Positions 51,992 through 62,004 of a DNA stretch of 64,000 bases are shown piece after piece; position 1 is the first letter of the stretch; every line of letters starts with the position of its first letter. The stretch spans positions 1 through 64,000 of the forward strand of contig NZ_JAKCFI010000011.1 of NCBI RefSeq assembly GCF_021412625.1. The letters are read 5' to 3'. The notes below the pieces were generated by a model that saw only the letters and a list, made by a program, of their open reading frames with translations, had not been told where the DNA came from and searched no databases. Source of the stretch: Myxococcus stipitatus (GTDB taxonomy: Bacteria; Myxococcota; Myxococcia; Myxococcales; Myxococcaceae). The position numbers and the translations under genes are program-made.

Positions 51992-52453
51992 TCACTTCCA
52001 CTTGCAGCCCTTGATCTTCGCGCACAGCGGCTGCGTCGTGGCGGTCGAGCACTTCACCGCCACGCCCATGCACCTGCGGGCGGCATACGAGTACAGGCAG
52101 CCCGGCTGGCTGGTGCAGAACATCTCGGAGTACACCGCGCAGAAGGTCGGCGTGCCGGTGCATTGCTTGCCGTCGCCGCCCGTGGGCGCCGCGTCTTCCT
52201 CCGCGGGCTTCGCGTCGCCGTCCGCGCTCGTGCCGCCGCCGGCCTTCGCGTCGGTCTCAGGCTTGGGTGGGGGCTCGGCGGGCCGGGCCTGCGCCTGGGC
52301 CGGAGCGGCTGTCTTGGGGGCCTGGGCGGCGGCGCGAGTCGCCGGGTCGGAGGCGGTGGCCTCGCGTCCCTCCGCGCCCGAGCGACCGCATGCCAGCAGC
52401 CCCACGGCCACCAGCCCCACCCAACATCCCTGCCAACGCGTGCGGCGAACCAT
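51992..52453 (-). CDS. Small Cys-rich lipoprotein
   Basis: A 153-residue lipoprotein with lipobox GLLAC (Cys22). A Pro/Ala/Glu-rich linker (about 35-95) leads to a compact C-terminal domain of about 57 residues with eight cysteines, including CAVYSEMFC, CLYSYAARRC and CAKIKGCKWK. Four disulfides are likely. I do not recognise the domain, but the spacing recalls small extracellular Cys-knot-like modules. It is divergent from a kinase gene. Confidence 0.75.
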   Translation of the reverse strand: MVRRTRWQGCWVGLVAVGLLACGRSGAEGREATASDPATRAAAQAPKTAAPAQAQARPAEPPPKPETDAKAGGGTSADGDAKPAEEDAAPTGGDGKQCTGTPTFCAVYSEMFCTSQPGCLYSYAARRCMGVAVKCSTATTQPLCAKIKGCKWK

Positions 52454-52627
52454 CTCTCGTCGTCCTTTCCCCTGGGAGTCCGGCTCCTCCTCGGAGGGCG
52501 TGGAGCGGCAGTCTATGGCGGTTCGCTCGGCTCGCGAGGGGTGGTGGGGCCCGGCGGGTGCGGCCGACCCAAGGGGTGGGTCCTTTTCGCGCGACGGTCA
52601 TCGACGGATGGCTGGCTGGCGGGTAAC

Positions 52628-54985
52628 ATGCCGCGGTTCATGGCCAGGAAGGACGGCGCCGGAGATGATCCCGACCGGGGGCGGCGCATCGGAAAGTACG
52701 AGATCCTCACGCGTCTCTCGATGGGAGGGATGGCGGAGCTGTTCCTCGCGTTCACGTCGGGACCGGGTGGCTTCCGCAAGTTCGTCGCCGTCAAGCAGAT
52801 CCTCCCGGACATCAAGAAGGACGAGCAGTTCGTCCAGATGTTCCTGGACGAGGCGCGCATCACCGCGGCCTTCTCGCACGCGAACATCGGCCAGGTGTTC
52901 GACCTGGGCGAGGACGGCGGTGAGCTGTACCTGGCCATGGAGTTCCTGCCCGGGCAGAACCTGGAGCAGGTCGTCAAGGCCGCCTCCCGCCGGCAGTACG
53001 CGTTGCCGGTGGGCTTCATCGGCCGGGTGATCCGCGATACCTGCCTGGGCCTGCACTACGCGCATCACTTCACCGACCCGTCGGGCCGGCCCGTGGCGGT
53101 GGTGCACCGCGACGTGTCGCCGAAGAACGTGATGCTCACCTACGACGGCGTCGTGAAGGTGATCGACTTCGGCATCGCCAAGGCGCGCGGGCGGCTGGGG
53201 CGCACGCAGGTGGGCACGGTGAAGGGGACGAGCGGCTACATGTCCCCCGAACAGGTCCGCGGCCACGCCATGGACGGTCGCAGCGACCTGTTCTCCGTGG
53301 GCGTGATGCTGCACGAGCTGCTCACCGGGCAGCGGCTGTTCAACGGCCCCCACGAGGCCGCGGTGATGTTGCAGATCGTGGAGAGCGAGATCACCTCCCC
53401 CCGCGCGGGCAACCCGGACATCCCGGAGGCGCTCGACGCGGTGGTGATGCGGGCGTTGTCGCGCGACGTGGCGCACCGCTTCGCCAGCGGCCGGGAGATG
53501 GCGCGCGCCATCGAGGCGGCGCTCGGCCCGGAGCTGTTCGACGAGGACGGCATCACGCAGGTGATGGGCGAGCTGTTCGAGGAGAAGCGCCAGAAGACGC
53601 GCACGCTGCTCGAACTGGCCAGCAGCGCGGAGGACGCGCGGGTCAGCGAGGCGGCCGGCGCCCTCCAGCAGGAGGAGGCCGGGGAGCCGCAGCCCACCGA
53701 ACAGCACAAGGTCGCCCCCAAGGCGCGCCCGCCGGCGTCGGGCAGCGCGCCCAAGCCCATGCCCCAGCGGCGCCCCTCGGTGAGCACGGACCCGGAGGTC
53801 CAGACGCGCGCGGGCACCACCACGCCCCGGCCCACGCCCCAGCGGCGCCCCTCGGTGGGGACGGATCCGGAGCTCCAGACGCGCGTGGGCGCCGGCAGCG
53901 GCCCCAAGGCCGTGCCCCAGCGCCGCGCTCCGGGCGAGCCCGCCTCGGCGACGCCGCGCAAGCCCCGTCCCGCGCTGGAGGCGTCGAACCCCCGTCCGGC
54001 CCGCCGCGGCGCGTCCGTGGACGAGGACGTTGCGGACGCCTCCGAGGAGGCGCTGGACGAGGCGAGCGACCTGTCCACGCAGCAGTTCCGCACCCGGCCT
54101 CCGCGACCGGGCGCGCGAGGCGCGGCGCGCGCGGCGTCCCGTGCCCCGGAGCGCTCGGAGACTCCCCGGCAGACCCCCGCCGCCAAGGCGCCGTCGCGCT
54201 GGGGCGGGCGGGTGGCGCTGCTCGTCCTGCTGGCGGCGGTGGGGTACGCGGCGACGCTGCCCATCGTCCGCGCGCAGTTCATGCCCGCCTACGAGTCCGC
54301 GCGTGCCTGGGTGAAGGCCGAGCTGGACCCGGCCCCGCACAAGGATCCGGCGTCGGACGCGCCCTGGCCGCCCCCGCAGAAGTCCGGGCCGCCTCCGGGC
54401 TTCCCGGGAGCCCCCACGGCGCCTGATCCGCGGCCGGGGGCGCAGGCCGCGGCCCAGCCCGCGCCGGAGACCCCGCCCGAAACGCAGCCGTCCGCCCCTC
54501 CGGAGGAGGCGCCAGCCGCCGCGAAGTCCCCGGCGACGGGGACCTCCGGCGTCAAGACGGCGTCCGCCACCACGCCCGCCGCGCGGACGGGGAAGGGGAG
54601 CGAGCCCACGAAGCCGCCCACCCGCAAGGCGAAGGCGGCCGAGCCGAAGGCGACTCCGGAGCAGGAGCCGGTCACCACCGTGACGCAGGACCCGGACGCG
54701 CTGGCCGAGGTCATGGACACGACCACGACCAAGGGCGCCGCGAAGGCGGGGCTCGGGTGGATCACGCTCTACACGGTCCCCCGCGCGGCGGTGTTCGACG
54801 GCTCCACGCAGCTGGGCACGACGCCGCTGCAGAAGTTCCCGCTCCCGGTGGGGACCTACCGCCTGCGGGTGGTGGACCCCACGAGCCCCGACGCGCCGAG
54901 CAAGCTGCTGGCCGCGCCCGTCAAGCCGGGCGTCGTCACCAAGCTCCAGATCCGCCTGTCGGACCTCCCTCCGTACAAGGAGTGA
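52628..54985 (+). CDS. Transmembrane Ser/Thr kinase with PEGA tail
   Basis: A 785-residue protein. The kinase domain (about 20-300) has Lys56, HRDVSPKNVM with Asp162, IDFGIAKA and TSGYMSPEQ. A long Pro/Arg linker (about 370-520) contains three imperfect repeats of a PQRRPSV-TDPE-QTR unit. A membrane helix lies near 527-546. A second Pro/Ala linker leads to a C-terminal PEGA-like domain (about 710-760, TVPRAAVFDGSTQLGTTPLQ) outside the membrane. The kinase would sense envelope signals. The ATG at 52628 is tentative because no Shine-Dalgarno is visible; ATG 52640 is the alternative. Confidence 0.88.
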   Translation: MPRFMARKDGAGDDPDRGRRIGKYEILTRLSMGGMAELFLAFTSGPGGFRKFVAVKQILPDIKKDEQFVQMFLDEARITAAFSHANIGQVFDLGEDGGELYLAMEFLPGQNLEQVVKAASRRQYALPVGFIGRVIRDTCLGLHYAHHFTDPSGRPVAVVHRDVSPKNVMLTYDGVVKVIDFGIAKARGRLGRTQVGTVKGTSGYMSPEQVRGHAMDGRSDLFSVGVMLHELLTGQRLFNGPHEAAVMLQIVESEITSPRAGNPDIPEALDAVVMRALSRDVAHRFASGREMARAIEAALGPELFDEDGITQVMGELFEEKRQKTRTLLELASSAEDARVSEAAGALQQEEAGEPQPTEQHKVAPKARPPASGSAPKPMPQRRPSVSTDPEVQTRAGTTTPRPTPQRRPSVGTDPELQTRVGAGSGPKAVPQRRAPGEPASATPRKPRPALEASNPRPARRGASVDEDVADASEEALDEASDLSTQQFRTRPPRPGARGAARAASRAPERSETPRQTPAAKAPSRWGGRVALLVLLAAVGYAATLPIVRAQFMPAYESARAWVKAELDPAPHKDPASDAPWPPPQKSGPPPGFPGAPTAPDPRPGAQAAAQPAPETPPETQPSAPPEEAPAAAKSPATGTSGVKTASATTPAARTGKGSEPTKPPTRKAKAAEPKATPEQEPVTTVTQDPDALAEVMDTTTTKGAAKAGLGWITLYTVPRAAVFDGSTQLGTTPLQKFPLPVGTYRLRVVDPTSPDAPSKLLAAPVKPGVVTKLQIRLSDLPPYKE
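53749..53935 (+). repeat. Tandem repeats in the kinase linker
   Basis: Three copies of a roughly 60-75 base unit encode PKPMPQRRPSVSTDPEVQTR, RPTPQRRPSVGTDPELQTR and PKAVPQRRAPG. The DNA is repeated as well (CCCAGCGGCGCCCCTCGGTG in the first two), which suggests recent expansion. Ser and Thr residues in the repeat could be autophosphorylation sites. Confidence 0.75.
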
Positions 54986-54994
54986 GCGGCGTCC

Positions 54995-55023
54995 TTGACG
55001 CTGCCGGACCCCCTCACTAGGGT
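54995..55023 (+). promoter_or_regulatory. Promoter of glyQS
   Basis: TTGACG (54995-55000) and TAGGGT (55018-55023) are 17 bases apart. It starts ten bases after the preceding kinase gene ends and 47 bases before the glyQ ATG. The match is good for a vegetative promoter in a GC-rich genome. Confidence 0.65.
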
Positions 55024-55069
55024 CCGCGCATCTCTCCTTCGACGCACTGCGAGAAGGACCTCCAAGCCT

Positions 55070-56051
<982 letters not shown>

Positions 56052-56062
<11 letters not shown>

Positions 56063-58163
56063 TCTGCTGCTGGAAGTCGGGGCCGAGGAGATCCCGGCGT
56101 CGTTCATTGGCCCCGCCCTGGAGGACCTCCAGCGCGTGGTGACGCAGCGGCTGGCGGACGCGCGGCTCAAGCACGGCGAGGCGCGCGTGTTCGGCACGCC
56201 GCGGCGGCTGGCCCTGTGGGTGAAGGACGTGGCGGACGCGGGCGAGGACGTGGTGAAGGAGGTGCTGGGGCCCAGCGCGAAGGCCGCGTTCGACGCGCAG
56301 GGCAAGCCCACCAAGGCGGCGGAGAAGTTCGCCGAGGGCCTCAAGCTCTCCGTGGACCAGCTCGGCCGCGCGCAGACGGCCAAGGGCGAGTACCTGTCCG
56401 CGCGCGTGGAGGAGAAGGGCCGCCCCGCGGCGGACATCCTCCAGGAGGCGCTGCACGTCGCGGTGCACTCCATCAACTTCCGCAAGTCCATGCGCTGGGG
56501 TGACGTGGAGGCGTCCTTCGCGCGCCCGGTGCAGTGGCTGGTGGCGCTGTTGGGTGGGGACGTGGTGCCCGTGGTCTTCGGCGACGTGAAGAGCGGCCGG
56601 GTGACGTACGGCCACCGCTTCCTCGCGCCCGCCGCCATCGAGCTGAAGGCGCCCGCGGACTACGAGGCGGCGCTGGAGAAGGCGCACGTCGTGGCGGACG
56701 TGGCGAAGCGCCGCGCCCAGCTCGTGGAGAAGGTGACGGCCGCGGCGAAGGCCGTGGGCGCGTCCGTCATGGAGGACGCGGCGCTCGTGGACCAGGTGAC
56801 GAACCTGGTGGAGCTGCCCAGCCCCGTCGTGGGCTCCTTCGAGGAGCGTCACCTGGACCTGCCCCCGGAGGTGCTGGTGCAGGAGATGAAGAGCCACCAG
56901 CGCTACTTCTCGCTCGTGGACGGCGCGGGGAAGCTGTTGCCCCGGTTCATCGCCGTGTCCAACACGCCCGTGCGCGACGAGCAGCTGAGCCTGCGCGGCT
57001 ACCAGCGCGTGCTGCGCGCGCGCCTGGCGGACGGCCGCTTCTTCTTCGACGAGGACCGCAAGACGCCGCTGGCCGACCGCGTGGAGAAGCTGGGCCGGGT
57101 GGTGTGGCAGGGGCAACTGGGCACGTACCTGGAGAAGGTGGAGCGCTTCCGCACCCTGGCGGTGTGGCTGGCGGTGGCCGCGAAGCGGGCGGGGCAGAGC
57201 GCCACCATCGAGCGCGCGTCCACGCTGGCCAAGGCGGACCTCGTCACCGGCATGGTGGGCGAGTTCCCGGAGCTGCAGGGCGTGATGGGCCGCGAGTACG
57301 CGCGCGCCGGCGGCGAGCCGGAGGCGGTGGCGCTGGCCATCTTCGAGCACTACCTGCCCCGGGGCGCCGAGGACGCGCTGCCCACCCAGGACGCGGGCGC
57401 GCTCATCGGCATCGCGGACCGGTTGGATTCGCTGTGCGGCATCTTCGCCATCGGCAAGGCGCCCAGCGGCGCGGCGGACCCGTTCGGCCTGCGCCGCGCG
57501 TGCATCGCCATCATCCGGCTGGTGCTCGGCCGCGGCTACCGTTTCAGCCTGTCCGCCGCGGTGGACGAGGCCCTGCGGCTGCTCGCGCCCAGGCTGGCCA
57601 ACGTCAAGCGCAAGGCGGGCGAGCCGGCGCCGCGCGAGCAGGTGCTGGACTTCTTCCGGGGCCGGCTCAAGGCGCTGTGGGGCGAGCAGCACCGCACGGA
57701 CGTGGTGGAGGCGGTGCTCTCCGCGGGCTTCGACGACCTGGTGGCCGCGCACCAGCGCCTGGAGGCGCTCAGCCCCATCGTGGGTCGCTCGGACTTCCAG
57801 CCCCTGGCCGTGGCCTTCAAGCGCGTGGTCAACATCGTGGAGAAGCAGGGCCGCGACGTCGCGGGCGGGCAGACCCAGCCCCAGAAGCTGGTGGATGACG
57901 CCGAGAAGCAGCTCCACGCCGCCTTCACCCAGGCGCGCGAGCGGGTGTCCGGCTTCGTCCAGGCGGACGACTTCGCCGCCGCGCTCAGGGAAATCACCGC
58001 CCTCAAGCCCGCCGTGGACACCTTCTTCGACAAGGTGATGGTCATGGCGGAGGACAAGGACCTCCGGGAAAACCGGATCCGCCTGCTGACGGAGATCGGC
58101 GCCCTGTTCAACCAGGTGGCCGACTTCTCGAAGATCCAGGCCGAGGTGGCCGCGGCGGCCTGA
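56052..58163 (+). CDS. glyS: Glycyl-tRNA synthetase beta chain
   Basis: A 703-residue beta chain, which binds tRNA and holds the alpha subunits. It starts MARDLLLEVGAEEIPASFIG and contains the HD-like segment and the C-terminal anticodon-binding helices (DKVMVMAEDKDLRENRIRLL). The start is GTG at 56052, 11 bases inside glyQ, with GGAGGT upstream, so the two subunits are translationally coupled. Length is normal. Confidence 0.96.
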
Positions 58164-58184
58164 GCGGGTCGCTTCGTGGCTGGT

Positions 58185-58219
58185 CGCCCCCCGAGGGATG
58201 GAGCACACCCGGGGGGGCG
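58185..58219 (+). terminator. Possible terminator after glyS
   Basis: CGCCCCCC (58185-58192) pairs with GGGGGGCG (58212-58219) around a 19-base loop, 20 bases after glyS. TCATCC follows, so the T tract is poor. It is the only strong hairpin before the next gene. Confidence 0.45.
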
Positions 58220-58267
58220 TCATCCGTCGGCTGGCGTGCGCCCGGGAATGGCGGGCCCCCTTTCCGG

Positions 58268-58296
58268 TTGCCCGGGGGGTGGCCCCTTCCTACACT
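58268..58296 (+). promoter_or_regulatory. Promoter of the paired lipoprotein genes
   Basis: TTGCCC (58268-58273) and TACACT (58291-58296) are 17 bases apart. TACACT matches four of six -10 bases. The start codon follows only 13 bases after the -10, so the leader is a few bases long and there is no ribosome binding site: initiation may be leaderless. Confidence 0.5.
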
Positions 58297-58309
58297 CCGC
58301 CCCCCTCTG

Positions 58310-59770
58310 ATGCGCGCCTATCTCGTCATCTCCGCGCTGTTGCTCGTGTCGTGTTCTGTCGGCAATGAGCCGCGGCCTCCGCCGTCCTCCCGTCTCGTCT
58401 ACCCGAGTGGCGTCGCTTTCTGGCGCGCGGGGGACAGTTCGTCCACCAATGGCTTCCTGTACGTGGCCGGCGCGAACTTCGACAAGTGCTTCGACTCCGG
58501 CGCGGTGTCCGCGCTGGACCTGGATGGCCTGGGGCTGCGGCCCTTCGGCAAGGACTTCTCCGACCCGGAGGAGGTGGCCGGCTTCCCGGCGCTGCTCACG
58601 GACCTGCGGGTCGGGGCCTCGTCGTTCGTGCTCATCGACAGCTTCGCGGGGGAGATGACGCTGTGGAACCCACCGGGGCGCGGGCCGCGGCTGTTCGTCC
58701 CCACGCGCGCCGAGGGCAGCTACCTGCAGGTCGTCGACGTGGGCGAGGACGGCCTGTCGCTCTCCTGCGCGCAGAACGCCGGCCGGGACTGCCGCATCGA
58801 CGCCTTGTCGCTCGCGAACCCGCCAGGCGCGAAGAATGGCCAGCCGGGGGCGCCCGGTCCCCTGGGCGTGGCGGTGCGGCGCGAGGACCCCGCCGCCAAC
58901 GTCTGGGTCACGGCGACGGAGCTGGTGGGGCCGGCCGGGGCGGAGACGGAGGACGAGCTCCAGTCGTACCTGGTGGACCTGCCGGCCGCGACGCCGTTCC
59001 GCGACGCGCTCACCACCGACAACTTCGTGGCCACCGGCGTGGGCGGCCTCGAGCCGGGCGCCGCGCACGCGGTGGCCATCGGCGGGCGCTACGTCTACGC
59101 GACGGGGCGCAACTCCTCGACGGTGCAGTTCGGCGCGCTGCCGGCGCGCTTCGCCATGCGGCTGGTGGACCAGACGAACACCTCGCGCGTGCTCGACAGC
59201 GCGCTGACGGTCAGCTACGCCATCCGCGAGGCGCGCGGCATCGCCGTCGTCCCGATGTACCGCGCGGATGACCCGTCCCAGGTGGACCCCGACCGCGAGC
59301 GCGTCTACCTGCTGGCGCGCGGCCCCGACACGCTGCTCACCATCGACATCGAGGGCGCGCGGGCGGACTTCCCCACGCTGCGCGTGGTGTCCGCGCAGTC
59401 GCTCCCCGAGGGCGCCAGCGAGCTGGAGGTCCTCTCCCGGGGCGTCGGGCGTGGCAACCTCATCGCGGTGACGGGCAGCGGCGACGAGGCCGTCTCCATC
59501 TACGACGAGGAGCTCGGACAGCTGGTCGCCCAGGTGCTGGTGGGAGACCAGGACCCGGCCCAGCCCAGCCAGCCCTTCGGCCTGACGGCGGACGTCCGCG
59601 GCAACTCGGCGCGCCTGTTCACCAGCACCTTCGGCGACGGACGCGTGGCCGTCATCGACATCCCCAACCTCGACCGGCCGCAGGATGCGCGGCGGGTGGC
59701 CCTGCTCGGGACCCGACAGCTCCGTGATACGCGTCAGGGAACCAGCGTGTGCCAGGAGTCCTCACCGTGA
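58310..59770 (+). CDS. Lipoprotein, probable beta-propeller
   Basis: A 486-residue lipoprotein: the signal peptide ends LLLVSC (Cys15). The mature chain has repeated strand-rich segments, such as FLYVAGANFDKCFDSGAVSA, VYLLARGPDTLLTIDIEGAR and GDGRVAVIDIPNLDRP, as in WD40/YVTN-type propeller proteins. No catalytic motif is visible. The ATG at 58310 gives the shortest credible signal peptide. The TGA overlaps the GTG start of the next lipoprotein (GTGA), so they are made together and may act together at the cell surface. Confidence 0.75.
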   Translation: MRAYLVISALLLVSCSVGNEPRPPPSSRLVYPSGVAFWRAGDSSSTNGFLYVAGANFDKCFDSGAVSALDLDGLGLRPFGKDFSDPEEVAGFPALLTDLRVGASSFVLIDSFAGEMTLWNPPGRGPRLFVPTRAEGSYLQVVDVGEDGLSLSCAQNAGRDCRIDALSLANPPGAKNGQPGAPGPLGVAVRREDPAANVWVTATELVGPAGAETEDELQSYLVDLPAATPFRDALTTDNFVATGVGGLEPGAAHAVAIGGRYVYATGRNSSTVQFGALPARFAMRLVDQTNTSRVLDSALTVSYAIREARGIAVVPMYRADDPSQVDPDRERVYLLARGPDTLLTIDIEGARADFPTLRVVSAQSLPEGASELEVLSRGVGRGNLIAVTGSGDEAVSIYDEELGQLVAQVLVGDQDPAQPSQPFGLTADVRGNSARLFTSTFGDGRVAVIDIPNLDRPQDARRVALLGTRQLRDTRQGTSVCQESSP

Positions 59771-61941
59771 AGCGCGGTACCCTTCCCCTGCTCCTCGCAT
59801 GCGCCACCCTGTCCGGCGCATGCTCCGACACCCAGACCACCACGGGCTTCGCCGGCCTGTCCGGCACGTATGACCTGACGCTCGTGGGGCGCCTCGTCTT
59901 CGTCACGTCCTCGGACCGGGACGAACTCCAGGTGCTGGACCTGGGGTCGGAGCCCCGGGAGTTCATCCGGGCGCCCAATCCGCTGGAGACGCTGGCCATT
60001 CCGGTGCTGGACCGACCGGACGCGCTGACCCACGACACGGGCTTCGACGCGAGTGGCTACGACCGCACGGGCCCCTACGTCTACGCGCGAAGCGCGGGCG
60101 CGACGGAGGTCTCCGTCGTCGCGGCGGACCCGGCGCGGCTGGTGCAGATGGCGCGCCTGCAGATGGGGAGCCTGGTGACGTCCTTCGCGGCGCGCGCGCC
60201 CGCGCTGCCCCCGGCGGAGACGCCGGACGCGCCTCCCGGGCCCAGCACCCTCTACGTCGCCATCCAGGACCCGGACACGCCGTTCGGCCCGGACACCGGC
60301 GGCGCCCGTGTCATGCGTCAGGCGATTCCGGGGCCGGAGGCGCTGGAGTCGGGGGCGCCGCTGCCCGCCGCGGTCACGCTCTTCTGCCTGGCGCCGGGCG
60401 AGTCCGTCCAGGCCATGGCCATCCTGCCCAACGACGAGTTCGTGGTCGCCACGCGGTCGGCCTCCGGGAGAGCCGGGCGGACGCTCGTCGCCACGGACAC
60501 GAACCCGACCGAGAGCGTGGACTGCACCACGCCCTCCACGCCGACCCGGGACCTGTCCGCGGGCTTCGACAACGTGCCGGTGCGGCTGGTGGCGTCGCAC
60601 CCGCTCGTGCTCGTGCCGGACGATCCGGACACCGAGGAGGAGGAGCCGTCGCAGACGTTCCCGCCAGGCCAGTTCGTGTTCGGCGTGCGGGACGAGGTCT
60701 CCTGTGGCGGCGCGCCCGAGTGCACCGGCGTGCTCGCCGTGGACGCGCGGACGGGGGAGCGGGCGAAGGACGCGAGCGGGGCGCCCATGTTCCCGCTGCG
60801 GCCCGCGGGGGGCCTGCCCACGGGGCTGGCCCTGGTGCCGAGCGCGCGCGTCTTGATGACGCGGGTCTCCACCGAGGGGGTGCTGACGTCCTCGAAGGTC
60901 AGGAACGTCCCCCTGCTGGGCATCATGCCGGCGTCGAACGGCAGCATCTCCATGTTCGACGCGTGGAAGCGCAGCGAGTTCGACCTGGATGACCGCCGGG
61001 CCGCGGTGAGCCTCGTCGCCCGCGACGCCTCGGAGACGGACCTGGCGGACCAGACGATCGCCAACCTCGTGGAGGTGTCCCAGACGGTCTCGTATCCGTG
61101 CAAGGAGGACGACCCCGCCGCGGGGACCTTCACGCGCAAGACGCTCTTCGAGGGCTCGGTGGTCAACGCCCAGTACCGCGTCATCTTCCAGGGCATCTTC
61201 CCGTGGCTGTCCGAGCTGGCCCGGGACATGACCACCCCGAGCACCTTCGAGGTCCTCCAGCCGGACGACGTCCACCGGCAGGTCCGGGTGGGGGACGTCA
61301 TCATCCTCAGCGGCGCGAGCGTCATCTGCACGACGGACCTCGAGGTGACGTCCATCCGCCCTGGCTCCCAGGTCAACACGGTCTTCCTGGAGACGACCAC
61401 GCCCATCCCCGAGGACTGCTCGCCGCTGCCCAACTTCACGGTGCGCTCCGCGGGCTCCCAGCAGTTCCTGCTCGTCGACGCCGACGGAACCCTGCTCACC
61501 CGCGACATCGAGACGACGACGGGGGGGTATGAGATTCCCACCAGCTACTACTACCACCCACCTGATTTCCTGGAGCAGGTCACCCTGCAGGGCTCACAGG
61601 CGCAGTGCCGCCTCACGCAGGACCTGTCGGTGCCCGCCTTCCCGGCGACGCCGCCTCCGGTCATCATCAACGTGCCGGGCCGTGGCCGGTTGAACCGGGG
61701 CGATCGCGTCGTCGTCACCCTGACTTCGGGTGTCCGTACGTACACCTTCGGAGTGAACTCGTCCTCGTCGAGTTCGGGCCTGTCCTTCTACACGCTGCCG
61801 GGGCCGGTGGTGGCGCCCCAGACGGGCAACGTGGGCCTGGCCTATATCGTGTACCCCTCGGCGGACGGCATCCTCCAGGTCAACATGGAGCAGGTCGTGG
61901 ACAACGTCCTCAATACGGTGGCCCTGGCCACGTTCGAGTAA
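59767..61941 (+). CDS. Large lipoprotein of unknown function
   Basis: A 724-residue lipoprotein with lipobox LSGAC (Cys19 from the GTG start at 59767). The N-terminal half has propeller-like strands (TYDLTLVGRLVFVTSSDRDE). The C-terminal part (about 430-724) includes a beta-rich section with FEVLQPDDVHRQVRVGDVII. I do not recognise a family. AGGAG lies upstream of the GTG, which overlaps the stop of the preceding gene by four bases. The two lipoproteins share one promoter. Confidence 0.75.
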   Translation: MKRGTLPLLLACATLSGACSDTQTTTGFAGLSGTYDLTLVGRLVFVTSSDRDELQVLDLGSEPREFIRAPNPLETLAIPVLDRPDALTHDTGFDASGYDRTGPYVYARSAGATEVSVVAADPARLVQMARLQMGSLVTSFAARAPALPPAETPDAPPGPSTLYVAIQDPDTPFGPDTGGARVMRQAIPGPEALESGAPLPAAVTLFCLAPGESVQAMAILPNDEFVVATRSASGRAGRTLVATDTNPTESVDCTTPSTPTRDLSAGFDNVPVRLVASHPLVLVPDDPDTEEEEPSQTFPPGQFVFGVRDEVSCGGAPECTGVLAVDARTGERAKDASGAPMFPLRPAGGLPTGLALVPSARVLMTRVSTEGVLTSSKVRNVPLLGIMPASNGSISMFDAWKRSEFDLDDRRAAVSLVARDASETDLADQTIANLVEVSQTVSYPCKEDDPAAGTFTRKTLFEGSVVNAQYRVIFQGIFPWLSELARDMTTPSTFEVLQPDDVHRQVRVGDVIILSGASVICTTDLEVTSIRPGSQVNTVFLETTTPIPEDCSPLPNFTVRSAGSQQFLLVDADGTLLTRDIETTTGGYEIPTSYYYHPPDFLEQVTLQGSQAQCRLTQDLSVPAFPATPPPVIINVPGRGRLNRGDRVVVTLTSGVRTYTFGVNSSSSSSGLSFYTLPGPVVAPQTGNVGLAYIVYPSADGILQVNMEQVVDNVLNTVALATFE

Positions 61942-61971
61942 TTGGGCGGAGCGATGGGCGTCTGCTAGAGT
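61942..61971 (+). promoter_or_regulatory. Candidate promoter for the FHA gene
   Basis: TTGGGC (61942-61947) and TAGAGT (61966-61971) are 18 bases apart, and TGC just before the -10 makes it an extended -10. The FHA gene starts 33 bases later. It starts immediately after the preceding stop codon. Confidence 0.5.
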
Positions 61972-62004
61972 CCGGGTCATCCTGTACCGTCCGAGTCGAG
62001 ACCG

